In this document: piece after piece, positions 17,925 through 27,263 of the stretch
Layout of the letters: the number at the start of each line of letters is the position of its first letter
How positions within the stretch are numbered: the stretch's first letter is position 1
Source of the DNA: Salegentibacter salarius
GTDB taxonomy: Bacteria > Bacteroidota > Bacteroidia > Flavobacteriales > Flavobacteriaceae
DNA: 64,000 bases
Direction of reading: 5' to 3'
NCBI RefSeq assembly: GCF_900168265.1
Contig: NZ_FVZF01000014.1
Span: 1-64,000, forward strand
Program-made: the position numbers and the translations under genes
The notes under the pieces: model-generated
The model's input: the letters and a program-made list of their open reading frames with translations, nothing else
Told to the model about the DNA's origin: nothing
Databases searched by the model: none

Positions 17925-18042
17925 GCTGTTTGAAAAGCTCTTTTTTCGTCAAGCTGTCCCGAAGCTTCGGGATATTTCAGCTTCTAACAACTTAGATCCT
18001 GAAACAAGTTCAGGATGACGATTTTAAGATTTCTCAAACAGC
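17925..18042. terminator. Composite terminator stem enclosing a hairpin repeat
   Basis: Outer arms GCTGTTTGAAAA (17925-17936) and TTCTCAAACAGC (18031-18042) pair at 11 of 12 positions and lie just after the stop of the S9 peptidase gene. The loop holds the 74-base repeat at 17947-18020. The rest of the 17751-18067 gap has the kinase terminator and A+T-rich sequence with no gene. Confidence 0.65.
17947..18020 (-). repeat. Hairpin repeat element, copy 3 (74 bases, inverted)
   Basis: Reverse-complement of the copy at 13519-13592 with three substitutions, including the conserved TCCCGAA/TTCGGGA hairpin and the CCTGAA/TTCAGG hairpin. It ends with CGTCA/TGACG like the others. Confidence 0.8.
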
Positions 18043-18067
18043 CTAATTAAGGTATAAAGTCTAAAAT

Positions 18068-20527
18068 TTAATCTTTCATTTCTTCTGAAGTTTCAATATT
18101 TCCGGCTACTTCTTTATTTTTCACATATTGTTCCAGCCATTGGTCTTGCTCCCAAAGTACGTGTAGAACAGATTCTTTCGCGCTGTAACCATGACTTTCC
18201 TTTGGTAGCATTACCAAACGCGCAGTAGCGCCAAGTCCTTTTAAAGCATTAAAATAACGTTCACTTTGCATAGGGTAAGTTCCAGAATTATTATCTGCTT
18301 CTCCATGGATCAATAAAAGAGGAGTTTTCATTTTATCAGCATGCATAAAGGGAGACATATTGTAATAAACCTCCGGAGCTTCCCAATAGCTTCTCTCTTC
18401 ACTTTGGAATCCAAAAGGAGTTAGGGTTCTATTATATGCTCCACTTCTGGCAATTCCGGCCGCAAAAAGATTAGAATGCGATAAAAGGTTTGCCGTCATA
18501 AACGCACCATAACTATGGCCACCCACCGCAACGCGATCACGATCTATATAGCCCATTTCGGCAACAGCATCAATTGCTGCTTTTCCGTTTGCAACCAGTT
18601 GTTTTCTAAAGCTATCATTTGGTTCTTCTTCGCCTTCTCCAATAATTGGGAAAGAAGCATCGTCTAATACTACATAACCTCGATTTACCCAATAGATTGG
18701 CGAACCATAATAAGGATAAGTGAAATCGTTGGCGTTTGAAGTATTCTGTGACGCCGAATTTTTATCCTTGTATTCTCTCGGGTAAGCCCAAACGATCATA
18801 GGATGTTCTTCAGGATTCTCTTTATCAAAACCGGCAGGGAGATAAAGCGTTCCGTTTAGTTCCAACCCATCTTCGCGCTCGTAAGTAATTACTTCTTTAC
18901 TCACGTTTTCCAGACTTTTAAAAGGATTTTCAAAAGAAGTAATTTGTGTTAGGTCTTCTTTATCATCTATGTCTCTAATGTAATAATTAGGATACTCGGT
19001 AGCCGATTCTATTCTTACCAGAATTTCTCCATCTTCAATATCTAAAGCCTCTACAAGAGTTTCTTTCTTATCGTTGTATTCAGATTGATATAAGCGTTCG
19101 GTTTCACCATCTTCCAGGTTAATTTTATCTACAAAAGGAAATTGTCCTTCCTCGCTATAACCGTCACCAAGCAGAAAAGCATCTTCACCATCCAGTTTTA
19201 AAATGCTCTGGCCAAAATCATTTTTTGTGGTCACAAAACTTCCAGGATCACTGTAACGATCCTGATAATTTCTGTCAAAGATCACTTCAGGTTCTTCTGA
19301 AGCATCAGATGGGTTAAAAACATAGGTTTTTGTGTTCCGGGTATTCCACCAGTAATCATAAGCAATAGCAATTTCATCATCTCCCCATGTAATTCCTGAG
19401 AAACGATCCTGGGTTTTCAGAATAGAATTTCCTTCCCCGCTAAATGGAGCTTCTAAAACAAAAACTTCATCTCTAAAATCAACTTCAACTTCAGGATCAC
19501 CTTCATCCAAAGCTTTTACGTAAACCAAAGTAGAAGGTTTGTCGCTGCGCCACTGTACATTTCTTCTGCCGGTTTGAGTAGACATAAAACCTTTGGGTAG
19601 ATCTTCTAATAAAGGCTCATCGTTTACCTGGTTTACCAAATCTCCATCAGCGGAGTAAATATTTGTTTCTGAAGGGAACCTGTAATAAGGAACCAAATAA
19701 GAAAATGGCTTTTTAAGGTGATTTACCATCACATATTCACCGCTTGGAGAAAATGAAACACTGTTGTACATTTTAGCGTCCATCCATTTCTCTGAAGTGC
19801 CGTCTAGATTTACTTTTACTAATTCTGAACGAGCTAATTGTTCAAAATTATATTCATCGTTAGGATTTTTAAGTAAATCCTGGTAGGTACGGTTTTGGGC
19901 TTCTTTCCCATCACTTACCGAAATTGTAGGTCCTGTTGGAATAGCAGTTTCAGTATTGATTAGATCTTTACGATCTTCAGGGAGCATTTTAACTAGAACC
20001 GAAGAATTATCTTTAAACCAGTTAATCACATCGCGCATATTCGCGTTAAGATTAGCTTCGGTCAACTTTCTGGCCTGGGCATTTTCAAGATCCATAACCC
20101 AAAGTTCTACCCCGTTATTTGTAGAGTGGGTAAAAGCTATTTTTGTTTCATCTGGAGACCAGTTAAAATTTGCCAGGCGGGCATTTTCGGGTAAACCTTT
20201 TACCTGAGTTGGAGTTTCGGCATCAATAGGTTTAACTTCCAGGTTATTATAATACCTGGCGCGACTACTAATATTTGTTACCGGGTTGATTCGTAATCCG
20301 CCAAGTCTTAGTTCCTCTTCACTAAGTTCAGCAATAGATTTATATTGATCACGATATAGAAATACCATCATTTCACCATCGCTATCTAGAATTGTAGAAG
20401 GAGCTAGTGGTACATCTACCAGTTCAAGGATTTCTTCGGGTGGTTTTTGGTAGGTTAGATCTTCCTGAGCAAAGAGAGCAGGAAAACTCAGCATTAAACT
20501 GAAAATACTTAAAAAAATTTTTCTCAT
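18068..20527 (-). CDS. S9 family prolyl-oligopeptidase-like serine peptidase
   Basis: An 819-residue secreted peptidase. It has a signal peptide ending near PALFAQ, a long beta-propeller region (about 60-560) and a C-terminal alpha/beta hydrolase domain. The likely triad is Ser672 (GGHSYGAF), Asp745 (HGEADNNSG) and His779 (KESHGYS). Its length and the GSPIYWVNRGYVVLDDASFP segment resemble the glutamyl endopeptidase-like S9 group of Bacteroidetes and plants. It probably cleaves peptides in the periplasm. It is monocistronic and ends at the composite hairpin terminator. Confidence 0.9.
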   Translation of the reverse strand: MRKIFLSIFSLMLSFPALFAQEDLTYQKPPEEILELVDVPLAPSTILDSDGEMMVFLYRDQYKSIAELSEEELRLGGLRINPVTNISSRARYYNNLEVKPIDAETPTQVKGLPENARLANFNWSPDETKIAFTHSTNNGVELWVMDLENAQARKLTEANLNANMRDVINWFKDNSSVLVKMLPEDRKDLINTETAIPTGPTISVSDGKEAQNRTYQDLLKNPNDEYNFEQLARSELVKVNLDGTSEKWMDAKMYNSVSFSPSGEYVMVNHLKKPFSYLVPYYRFPSETNIYSADGDLVNQVNDEPLLEDLPKGFMSTQTGRRNVQWRSDKPSTLVYVKALDEGDPEVEVDFRDEVFVLEAPFSGEGNSILKTQDRFSGITWGDDEIAIAYDYWWNTRNTKTYVFNPSDASEEPEVIFDRNYQDRYSDPGSFVTTKNDFGQSILKLDGEDAFLLGDGYSEEGQFPFVDKINLEDGETERLYQSEYNDKKETLVEALDIEDGEILVRIESATEYPNYYIRDIDDKEDLTQITSFENPFKSLENVSKEVITYEREDGLELNGTLYLPAGFDKENPEEHPMIVWAYPREYKDKNSASQNTSNANDFTYPYYGSPIYWVNRGYVVLDDASFPIIGEGEEEPNDSFRKQLVANGKAAIDAVAEMGYIDRDRVAVGGHSYGAFMTANLLSHSNLFAAGIARSGAYNRTLTPFGFQSEERSYWEAPEVYYNMSPFMHADKMKTPLLLIHGEADNNSGTYPMQSERYFNALKGLGATARLVMLPKESHGYSAKESVLHVLWEQDQWLEQYVKNKEVAGNIETSEEMKD

Positions 20528-20665
20528 AATAATGTGGTTTTTGGAAATGAAAATAAAAAGGGGCTATAATCGCAGTAATGTTAATCTTTACTATATTGCG
20601 GACCCGTTTTTATTAAATGCTTAAATTTAAATTGAATAAGGTCTAAATATACTAAACAATAGAAT

Positions 20666-21676
20666 ATGTATCAATCTAAAATAGCCGGAGTTGGGAGTTA
20701 TGTGCCAGAGAATGTTGTTACTAATGATGATTTGGCCAAAATTATGGATACCAGCGATGAATGGATTCAGGAGAGAACCGGTATCAAAGAACGGCGTCAC
20801 ATTAAAAAAGGCGATGGTAATTCTACCGCTATAATGGGGGTGAAAGCTGCCAAAATTGCTATTGAGCGCGCTAAAATTGATAAAGATGATATAGACCTGA
20901 TCGTTTTTGCAACCCTTAGTCCAGATTATTATTTTCCTGGTTGTGGAGTGCAGGTTCAGGAAATGTTAGATATAAATACCTGTCCCGCTTTAGACGTGAG
21001 AAACCAGTGTAGCGGATTTATCTATGGCCTTTCTACTGCCGATCAATTTATAAAAACCGGGATGTATAAAAATGTACTGGTTATTGGTAGTGAGAATCAC
21101 AGTGGCGGACTTGACTTTACAAGCCGTGGGCGTTCGGTTTCCGTTATTTTCGGTGATGGTGCAGGAGCAGTGGTTTTAACCAGGAGTGATCATAATGGTG
21201 AAGGAATTCTGTCTACTCATTTACATTCTGAAGGAAAACACGCCTTGGAACTTTCTCTAAAAGGACCTAGTACTGAACATTGGGTTCCTGAGATTATTGC
21301 TGAAAACCCTCAGGGAGATGATATTCCTTATTATCCTTATATGAATGGTCAATTTGTTTTTAAAAATGCGATTCAGCGTTTTTCTGAAGTGATCATGGAA
21401 GGTTTAAAAGCCAACGGACTCGAAGTTAAGGATATTGATATGTTGATTCCGCACCAGGCCAATCTACGTATTTCACAGTTTGTGCAGCAAAAATTTGAAT
21501 TAAGAGACGACCAGATCTATAACAATATTCAGAAATACGGAAACACTACTGCAGCCTCTATTCCTATTGCTTTATGTGAAGCCTGGGAGAAAGGAAAAAT
21601 TAAAGATGAAGATGTTGTAGTATTAGCCGCCTTTGGTAGCGGATTTACCTGGGCAAGTGCCGTGATTAGCTGGTAA
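20666..21676 (+). CDS. fabH: 3-oxoacyl-ACP synthase III (KAS III)
   Basis: A 336-residue thiolase-fold condensing enzyme. The Cys-His-Asn triad is Cys115 (NQCSGF), His263 (IPHQANLRI) and Asn293 (YGNTTAASIP). FabH starts fatty-acid synthesis by joining acyl-CoA to malonyl-ACP. Here it stands alone instead of next to plsX/rpmF or accB, so it may be a second KAS III with different primer preference; Bacteroidetes often have several. A terminator follows. Confidence 0.88.
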   Translation: MYQSKIAGVGSYVPENVVTNDDLAKIMDTSDEWIQERTGIKERRHIKKGDGNSTAIMGVKAAKIAIERAKIDKDDIDLIVFATLSPDYYFPGCGVQVQEMLDINTCPALDVRNQCSGFIYGLSTADQFIKTGMYKNVLVIGSENHSGGLDFTSRGRSVSVIFGDGAGAVVLTRSDHNGEGILSTHLHSEGKHALELSLKGPSTEHWVPEIIAENPQGDDIPYYPYMNGQFVFKNAIQRFSEVIMEGLKANGLEVKDIDMLIPHQANLRISQFVQQKFELRDDQIYNNIQKYGNTTAASIPIALCEAWEKGKIKDEDVVVLAAFGSGFTWASAVISW

Positions 21677-21696
21677 TTATAACCAAACTCAAAAAA

Positions 21697-21729
21697 AAAG
21701 GTCATTCTATAAAAGAAATGACCTTTTTT
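21697..21729. terminator. Bidirectional terminator after fabH
   Basis: AAAGGTCATT and AATGACCTTT form a 10-base perfect stem with A and T tracts on either side, between convergent genes. Confidence 0.85.
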
Positions 21730-21758
21730 ATTTTTATATGTTTAGCACATTTTATTTT

Positions 21759-21950
21759 CTATACTTTTCTAAAATATCTAAAGAGATCATAGATTCCAAA
21801 GACAATAAAACCTACTGCCAGGATAGATCCAAAATTATCGGTTTCATCTGCAGTTAAGTGGGTGTAGAGACGGTAAGTACCATATACAAGAAAAATAATT
21901 CCCAGTATTAAATACCATTTGTTGCGTTTTCCTCCTTTGAGGTTACTCAT
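21759..21950 (-). CDS. Small two-helix membrane protein
   Basis: A 63-residue protein with a basic N-terminus (NLKGGKRNKWY) and two hydrophobic segments (about 12-27 and 38-55). Its ATG lies inside the end of the upstream DUF2007 gene (8-base overlap), so the pair is translationally coupled. No family is recognised; a small membrane partner for the DUF2007 protein is plausible. Confidence 0.65.
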   Translation of the reverse strand: MSNLKGGKRNKWYLILGIIFLVYGTYRLYTHLTADETDNFGSILAVGFIVFGIYDLFRYFRKV

Positions 21951-22188
21951 CTTTATAATCTTTTGGGAAGGTTGTTTTTGCGATCTTTAAGGCTTCATCG
22001 TAATGATTTTTTACCACAAATAGCTGAACCTGTCCCGGTAAACCACCGCCAAATCCGGCGCGTAAACCTGAATCAAAATCGTTTCTAACCCGGGAAGAAA
22101 TTCCTGCTTTACCAAAAAGTTCCTGTAGGTATTGAACATTGGTATCAGAACCCGTATATACTCGCTCGTAAGATTCGTCTGAACTCAT
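21943..22188 (-). CDS. DUF2007 domain protein
   Basis: An 81-residue protein of the DUF2007 type (putative signal transducing protein). The pattern is VYTGSDTNVQYLQELFGKAGI, followed by GFGGGLPGQVQLFVVKNHYDEALKI. These compact alpha/beta proteins resemble PII-like or ACT-like ligand-sensing domains. It overlaps the downstream membrane protein gene by eight bases. Confidence 0.78.
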   Translation of the reverse strand: MSSDESYERVYTGSDTNVQYLQELFGKAGISSRVRNDFDSGLRAGFGGGLPGQVQLFVVKNHYDEALKIAKTTFPKDYKDE

Positions 22189-22265
22189 AATTTATAGTTT
22201 TTAGTACTATCTAAAATACGAAGTATAATATAGCTTAACGGCCATTTTATACAGAGTTTAACGTT

Positions 22266-22994
22266 CTAGGCATTATAGTATTTACTGCGCCAAATAGCCG
22301 AACTAAAATTCTTTCCTTTTTTAAATCCGTAGAAAATAGAAAGGCCGGCAACCCATTTAAATGCAAAGAAAAAAATCATTAAAAACTGCGTGGTGGTTTG
22401 TTGCGGTGAGAAAAGTCCGTCGGGAATTAATAGTGCAATTAAAAAACTAAGAACCAGCAGTAAAGCAATAAAATTTTCTAAATGCTTAAAAGGCCACATC
22501 ATTAACTTTCTAAAAGGATGCAGATCATTACCCCATTTATGAATTAGGTAGAAATAATCGTTCCCCATAGGAGCGAAAAGTAAAGGGTCATCGGCATTTT
22601 CAAGTTTAAAAAGTTTAGAAGGCGCTACAATTTTAAAACCTTTTAAAGATATTTGTTGCTCCTTTTCTAAGGCTTTAATTTTAGAGAGGGCTTCGTAAGG
22701 AATTTCTCCTTTAAAATAAGTGCTGTCTAAGAAACGCAGGCGATAATCAATAGAAAGCTTTTCAATATCTGAAAGATGAAAAATTCTATTGCTTTCTAAT
22801 AGATCCAGGTTAAAATTATTAATTCCGGCGTCTCCATTATGAATTTCATTTAGAATTTCATCATCCTTTCTTGCTTCATTTTCAAATATTTCCTGTACTT
22901 GTTGTAAAATGTTTACAGTAGAAATTCTTTTTTCGCGAGACTTATGCAACTGCACTTCCAAATTAGTGCGGGGCAAGTTTAAATTCAACTTCAT
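22266..22994 (-). CDS. Hypothetical membrane protein
   Basis: A 242-residue protein that I do not recognise. The N-terminal two-thirds is soluble and charged (KSREKRISTVNILQQVQEIF, many Glu/Lys), with a segment LKGFKIVAPSKLFKLENADD and LIHKWGNDLHPFRKLMMWPF before two C-terminal membrane helices (about 170-190 and 200-220). I chose ATG 22994 because the upstream ATG adds only six basic residues. It may be a cytoplasmic sensor or scaffold fixed to the membrane. It has no obvious partner gene. Confidence 0.6.
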   Translation of the reverse strand: MKLNLNLPRTNLEVQLHKSREKRISTVNILQQVQEIFENEARKDDEILNEIHNGDAGINNFNLDLLESNRIFHLSDIEKLSIDYRLRFLDSTYFKGEIPYEALSKIKALEKEQQISLKGFKIVAPSKLFKLENADDPLLFAPMGNDYFYLIHKWGNDLHPFRKLMMWPFKHLENFIALLLVLSFLIALLIPDGLFSPQQTTTQFLMIFFFAFKWVAGLSIFYGFKKGKNFSSAIWRSKYYNA

Positions 22995-23247
22995 TTTCCT
23001 TTTCTTTAGCATCTGTCACTAAATTAAGTAATTAAGATGATTCATGCAATCCTATTTTTTATTCTAAACCTTTCGATGTTCAATCTATCCTAATTGGATA
23101 TTTTTAAATACTGTTCAACTAAAATATAATTAAATTAAACAAAAATTAAAATGAACGAGTTCTTAAGTAAATGCTAAATCGTAAACTAATAAAAACCGAA
23201 GCACTCTTAATCTCGTTTATTTAATAAACCATTTAAAAATTATTGTT

Positions 23248-23802
23248 ATGAGAAATTTAAAACTATTAGGAATTTTTTGTTTCCTATTTATTGGCGGGAC
23301 TTTAATGGCCCAAAACGGATCTACTATGGTTGGAGGTGCAGAAATGTATCCTAGCAAAAATATTGTAGAAAACGCCTCGCAATCTAACGATCACACTACT
23401 TTGGTAGCTGCAGTAAAAGCTGCTGGATTAGTGGAAACTTTACAAAGTGAAGGTCCTTTTACCGTATTCGCACCCACTAACGCAGCTTTCGAGAAGCTGC
23501 CAGCAGGCACGGTAGAAAGCCTTTTGAAGCCAGAGAACAAAGAGCAACTACAGGCTGTTCTTACTTACCATGTAATTACCGGTAATTTTGGAGCAAAAGA
23601 TGTTGTTGCTGCAATTGAGGAAGGTGATGGGAAAGCTACTTTTGAAACCGTGCAAGGTGGAAAACTTTATGCCATGATGGAAGATGGCAAAGTAAAGCTT
23701 AATGATGCTTCAGGTAATGATGCTACGGTAACTACAGCAGATGTAAACCAGTCAAATGGAGTTATTCATGTTATAGATACAGTAGTGTTGCCGGGGAAAT
23801 AA
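23248..23802 (+). CDS. Secreted fasciclin-domain protein
   Basis: A 184-residue protein with a signal peptide (to about residue 21, GGTLMAQ) and one FAS1 domain. The hallmarks are the H-box-like DHTTLVAAVKAAGLVETL, the strongly conserved GPFTVFAPTNAAFEKLP, a YHVI segment and the closing NGVIHVIDTVVLP. Fasciclin proteins of marine bacteria mediate adhesion or matrix contact. It is a single-gene unit with a terminator just downstream; the 235-base upstream gap is A+T-rich and carries no gene. Confidence 0.93.
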   Translation: MRNLKLLGIFCFLFIGGTLMAQNGSTMVGGAEMYPSKNIVENASQSNDHTTLVAAVKAAGLVETLQSEGPFTVFAPTNAAFEKLPAGTVESLLKPENKEQLQAVLTYHVITGNFGAKDVVAAIEEGDGKATFETVQGGKLYAMMEDGKVKLNDASGNDATVTTADVNQSNGVIHVIDTVVLPGK

Positions 23803-23827
23803 ATTGCTATTGAAAAAGAAGAATTAA

Positions 23828-23856
23828 AGAGCGGTCAATATGGCCGCTCTTATTTG
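23828..23856 (+). terminator. Terminator after fasciclin gene
   Basis: AGAGCGG and CCGCTCT form a GC-rich stem with a nine-base loop, followed by TATTTG, 26 bases after the stop codon. Confidence 0.7.
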
Positions 23857-23932
23857 TTAATTAAATATCAAAAAAGTTATATCCTTTTTCTAGTTCTCGA
23901 GAAAGACTTATTTTGAATGAAAATTGAAATTT

Positions 23933-24520
23933 ATGAAGAAAGTAAAATTACTTATCACGTTAATTATGGCGGGAGCCTTTATGATGTCTTGTGGCTCTGG
24001 AAGCAATATTTCTAAAGACTCTGCCAAAAAAATAGAGAAATACAATACGTATTCTTATTTACCTAATAAGGATACTATTAAAGATACGGGTTATGATAAT
24101 GATCGCATTCACCAAGTGATTATATCTACCATCAACAATAATATGTCTTCCGAAGGTTATGCTATAGATAATAGCCGGCCAGATGTGTTAGTTTATGTTC
24201 ACGCAATGTTTGACGAAAGAATAGCAGATGTAAATGCAGATCCTGTTTATACCAATTTTTCATACTATCGCCCCGGACTTTATATAGGGCCATATTATGA
24301 AGATTATACTTATGACAACTATTTCACCGTGCAGCGAATTACCGCAGCAGAGAAGGTTAAACAACTGCCTTATAAAGAAAAATCTATTGTTATAGATCTA
24401 ATTGACAGAAGAACAAATCAAATCCTATGGCGTGGAACTGCCGATGAGGAAATTGGTTCAAAAAGATTAGAAAGAGATATAAGAGATTATGTAGATGAGA
24501 TTTTTAAAGAATTTCCATAA
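23933..24520 (+). CDS. DUF4136 domain lipoprotein
   Basis: A 195-residue lipoprotein: signal peptide with lipobox FMMSC (Cys20), then a DUF4136 domain. Typical segments are YNTYSYLPN, IHQVIISTINNNMSSEGY, RPDVLVYVHAMF, and IVIDLIDRRTNQILWRGTADEEI. It is probably anchored to an envelope membrane; function unknown. I start at ATG 23933; the longer frame would begin with TTG at 23924 and add three residues. It converges on pheT across a composite hairpin element. Confidence 0.85.
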   Translation: MKKVKLLITLIMAGAFMMSCGSGSNISKDSAKKIEKYNTYSYLPNKDTIKDTGYDNDRIHQVIISTINNNMSSEGYAIDNSRPDVLVYVHAMFDERIADVNADPVYTNFSYYRPGLYIGPYYEDYTYDNYFTVQRITAAEKVKQLPYKEKSIVIDLIDRRTNQILWRGTADEEIGSKRLERDIRDYVDEIFKEFP

Positions 24521-24539
24521 TTCTCTTTAGCAGAAAATA

Positions 24540-24673
24540 AAAATTGGCTGTTTAAATTTCCATTGTACGTCAACCTGAATTTATTTCAGGTTCTAACTTG
24601 AGCTAAGTTCAATTTAGCTTAGACTCTGAAACAAGTTCAGAGTGACGTTAGGAGCGTTTAAACAGCCAATTTT
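24540..24673. terminator. Composite terminator stem enclosing a hairpin repeat
   Basis: A perfect 17-base inverted repeat (AAAATTGGCTGTTTAAA at 24540-24556, complement at 24657-24673) lies between the convergent DUF4136 and pheT genes and should terminate both. Its loop contains the 80-base repeat at 24568-24647. Confidence 0.75.
24568..24647. repeat. Hairpin repeat element, copy 4 (80 bases)
   Basis: Bounded by CGTCA and TGACG with three internal hairpins: ACCTGAA/TTTCAGGT, AGCTAA/TTTAGCT, and ACTCTGAA/TTCAGAGT. The first and last hairpins carry compensatory changes compared with copies 2 and 3, so the stems rather than the letters are kept. The middle hairpin replaces the TCCCGAA module. 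Confidence 0.8.
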
Positions 24674-24681
24674 ATATGTAA

Positions 24682-27108
24682 TTACCTCAATTCGGCCTGA
24701 AGTTCTTCTTCAAACCTGTGCTGAAGCTTTTTCATCATTTTATCTACCTGCTTATCGGTAAGGGTTTTATTTTCATCCTGAAACTTAAAACTTACGGCAT
24801 AACTCTTCTTTCCTTCAGGGAGATTATTTCCCTGGTAAACATCAAAAAGATCTACTTCCTTAAGAAGTTTTTTCTCCGTTTTTAGAGCGATTTGCTCAAT
24901 TTCTTCATAAGAAACATTGTTATTCAATAACAGGGCAAAATCACGTCTAACCGCAGGATATTTAGGAATAGCGCTAAAGCTGGTCTTTCTGGCCTTGGTA
25001 ACTTCCAATAACGCATCCCAGTTAAAATCGGCATATAATACTTCCTGTTCAATATCAAAATGCTTCAATACTTTTTTGCGAATTACCCCAAATGCAACCA
25101 AATTATTTTTAGCTGAAGAAAATATAAGTCCTTCAGAAAACACATCAGATTTTACTGGGGAAGGTTTTAAATTTTCAATGCCTAACCTTTGAAAAATAGA
25201 TTGAATAACACCTTTCAATAAAAAGAAATCGGTTCTCCCAGAAGTTGAATTCCAGCGTTCTGCATTTCGGTTTCCACTAATAAAAATAGAAAGATGTTTG
25301 TTTTCAACGCGGCTACCGTTAAAATCGTGATAGGTTTTTCCGAATTCAAATAATTTTAAATCGCTGCGTTTTCTGTTAATATTATAACTCACAGATTCAA
25401 GTCCAGAGTACAACATAGATTGACGTAAAACCGATAAATCCTGACTTAAAGGATTCAGCATTTTTACATTTTGGGAAGCATTCAATTGCTCACTCAAATC
25501 GGTATATGCTGGTGTGGTTAGTGAGTTAGCCATAGTTTCGTAAAAACCTTGGCCCACTAGCTGGTTTGCGATTAAATTTTGAAGTCTGTAATCTTCAAAT
25601 TTTGAAGAATTAGCTACCGAAGCATTTAACTTCTCACCAAACTTAATATTGTTGTAACCATAAACTCTTAAGATCTCTTCAATTACATCGGCTTCGCGCT
25701 GTACATCTACCCGGTAAGATGGAATAGTAAGACCCATCCCGGTTTCGGTAACATTATTTACACGAATTTCAAGAGAAGCGAGTATAGATTTAATAGTTTC
25801 CTGCTGAAGGTTCTCGCCAATAAGCTTGTTTACCTTATCAAAAGTTAGAAAAACCTGGAAGTCTTCAATTTTCTTCGGATAAAGATCATCAATATCACTG
25901 GTTACTTCGCCGCCGGCAATTTCAGTAATTAAAAGCACGGCCCGTTTTAAAGCATATTCGGTGATATTAGGATCAATTCCGCGTTCGAATCTAAAAGAAG
26001 CATCGGTATTTAAAGCGTGTCTTTTAGCAGTTTTTCTAACATTTACCGGGTTAAAATAAGCACTTTCCAGGAAAATTTGTGTGGTAGCTGAGGTGACTCC
26101 GCTTGAGGCTCCGCCAAATACACCGGCGATACAAAGCGGTTTCTCGGCATCACAGATCATCAGATCTTCCTCGTTAAGTTCACGTTCTACATCATCTAAG
26201 GTGGTGAATTTTGTTCCTTTTTCTAATGTTTTTACATTGATTTCATTTCCGGTAATTTTTCCGGCATCAAAGGCGTGTAGCGGTTGCCCAAGCTCATGCA
26301 TTACGTAATTAGTAGCATCTACCACGTTATTCTTTGGGCCAAGGCCTATTGCTTTTAGTCTATTCTGAAGCCATTTTGGTGATTCTTCAACCTTAAGACC
26401 TGAGATCGTTACTCCGCAATATCTTGGAGCAAGCGCCGAATCTTCAACCTGTATCTGAATCTTAAGACTTCTATTGTCTACATGAAAACTACTAACCGAA
26501 GGAGTGATAAGTTCCAGGTTTTTCCCTTGTTGGGTATATCCGGCTTTAAGATCCCTGGCAACGCCCCAGTGGCTCATAGCATCGGCACGGTTTGGCGTTA
26601 GTCCAATTTCAAAAACCTGGTCGTTTTCTACTTCAAAAATTTCGGCTACGGGAGTTCCGGGAATAAGGTCATCTTTCATCACCATAATTCCTTCGTGGCT
26701 TTGGCCAAGCCCAAGTTCTTTTTCAGAACAGATCATTCCAAAACTGGCTTCACCTCTAATCTTCCCTTTTTTAATAGGCCAGGCTTCACCATTTTCGTCG
26801 TAAAGGGTAGTGCCAATAGTTGCAACCGGAACCATTTGTCCTGCTGCAATATTAGGCGCTCCACAAACAATTTGCACCTGCTCGCCATTGCCCAGATCTA
26901 CATTGGTAAGTTGTAATTTATCGGCATTGGGATGACTTTTACATTCTAAAACATGGCCAACTACAATTCCTTCCAGACCACCTTTAATACTTTGAAAACC
27001 GTCCAGGCCTTCCACCTCAAGTCCAAGATCAGTCAGTAGTTCTCCGGTTGCTTCTGGAGCTTCAGGGAGTTTAATGAATTGTTTAAGCCAGTTATATGAA
27101 ATTTTCAT
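24682..27108 (-). CDS. pheT: Phenylalanine--tRNA ligase beta subunit
   Basis: An 808-residue subunit of the alpha2-beta2 PheRS. It contains the N-terminal tRNA-binding OB domain (EGIVVGHVLECKSHPNADKL), the B3/B4 editing domain (APRYCGVTISG, then GGASSGVT), the B5 domain, the pseudo-catalytic core, and the C-terminal anticodon-binding FDX-ACB domain (FSAIPKYPAVRRDFALLL). All domains are present at the normal length. pheS is not adjacent, as usual in Bacteroidetes. Confidence 0.97.
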   Translation of the reverse strand: MKISYNWLKQFIKLPEAPEATGELLTDLGLEVEGLDGFQSIKGGLEGIVVGHVLECKSHPNADKLQLTNVDLGNGEQVQIVCGAPNIAAGQMVPVATIGTTLYDENGEAWPIKKGKIRGEASFGMICSEKELGLGQSHEGIMVMKDDLIPGTPVAEIFEVENDQVFEIGLTPNRADAMSHWGVARDLKAGYTQQGKNLELITPSVSSFHVDNRSLKIQIQVEDSALAPRYCGVTISGLKVEESPKWLQNRLKAIGLGPKNNVVDATNYVMHELGQPLHAFDAGKITGNEINVKTLEKGTKFTTLDDVERELNEEDLMICDAEKPLCIAGVFGGASSGVTSATTQIFLESAYFNPVNVRKTAKRHALNTDASFRFERGIDPNITEYALKRAVLLITEIAGGEVTSDIDDLYPKKIEDFQVFLTFDKVNKLIGENLQQETIKSILASLEIRVNNVTETGMGLTIPSYRVDVQREADVIEEILRVYGYNNIKFGEKLNASVANSSKFEDYRLQNLIANQLVGQGFYETMANSLTTPAYTDLSEQLNASQNVKMLNPLSQDLSVLRQSMLYSGLESVSYNINRKRSDLKLFEFGKTYHDFNGSRVENKHLSIFISGNRNAERWNSTSGRTDFFLLKGVIQSIFQRLGIENLKPSPVKSDVFSEGLIFSSAKNNLVAFGVIRKKVLKHFDIEQEVLYADFNWDALLEVTKARKTSFSAIPKYPAVRRDFALLLNNNVSYEEIEQIALKTEKKLLKEVDLFDVYQGNNLPEGKKSYAVSFKFQDENKTLTDKQVDKMMKKLQHRFEEELQAELR

Positions 27109-27209
27109 GTCTCAATATTTTCAGTTCGCAAAGATAGTATTACGAATAGTTTTGGCATAATTTCAAATTTTAATTTTATGTCTTATTTTGGTAATTCCTG
27201 TAAAAGAAA

Positions 27210-27235
27210 AAAGGAGCAACCTAAGTTGCTCCTTT
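27210..27235 (-). terminator. Terminator after TPR/DUF1579-like gene
   Basis: AAAGGAGCAAC and GTTGCTCCTTT form an 11-base perfect stem with a four-base loop; the T run is on the minus strand. Confidence 0.85.
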
Positions 27236-27263
27236 CAAACGCTAATTAAACTTAAACTAATAA

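Noticed and set aside
23013-23247. Possible leader RNA or riboswitch before the fasciclin gene
   Set aside because: No stable conserved structure or anti-terminator arrangement could be seen; the gap is simply A+T-rich.
13519-24647. Similar repeats spaced along 11 kb, considered as a CRISPR array
   Set aside because: Copies are kilobases apart, in both orientations, and consist of nested hairpins without regular spacers; no cas genes are present.
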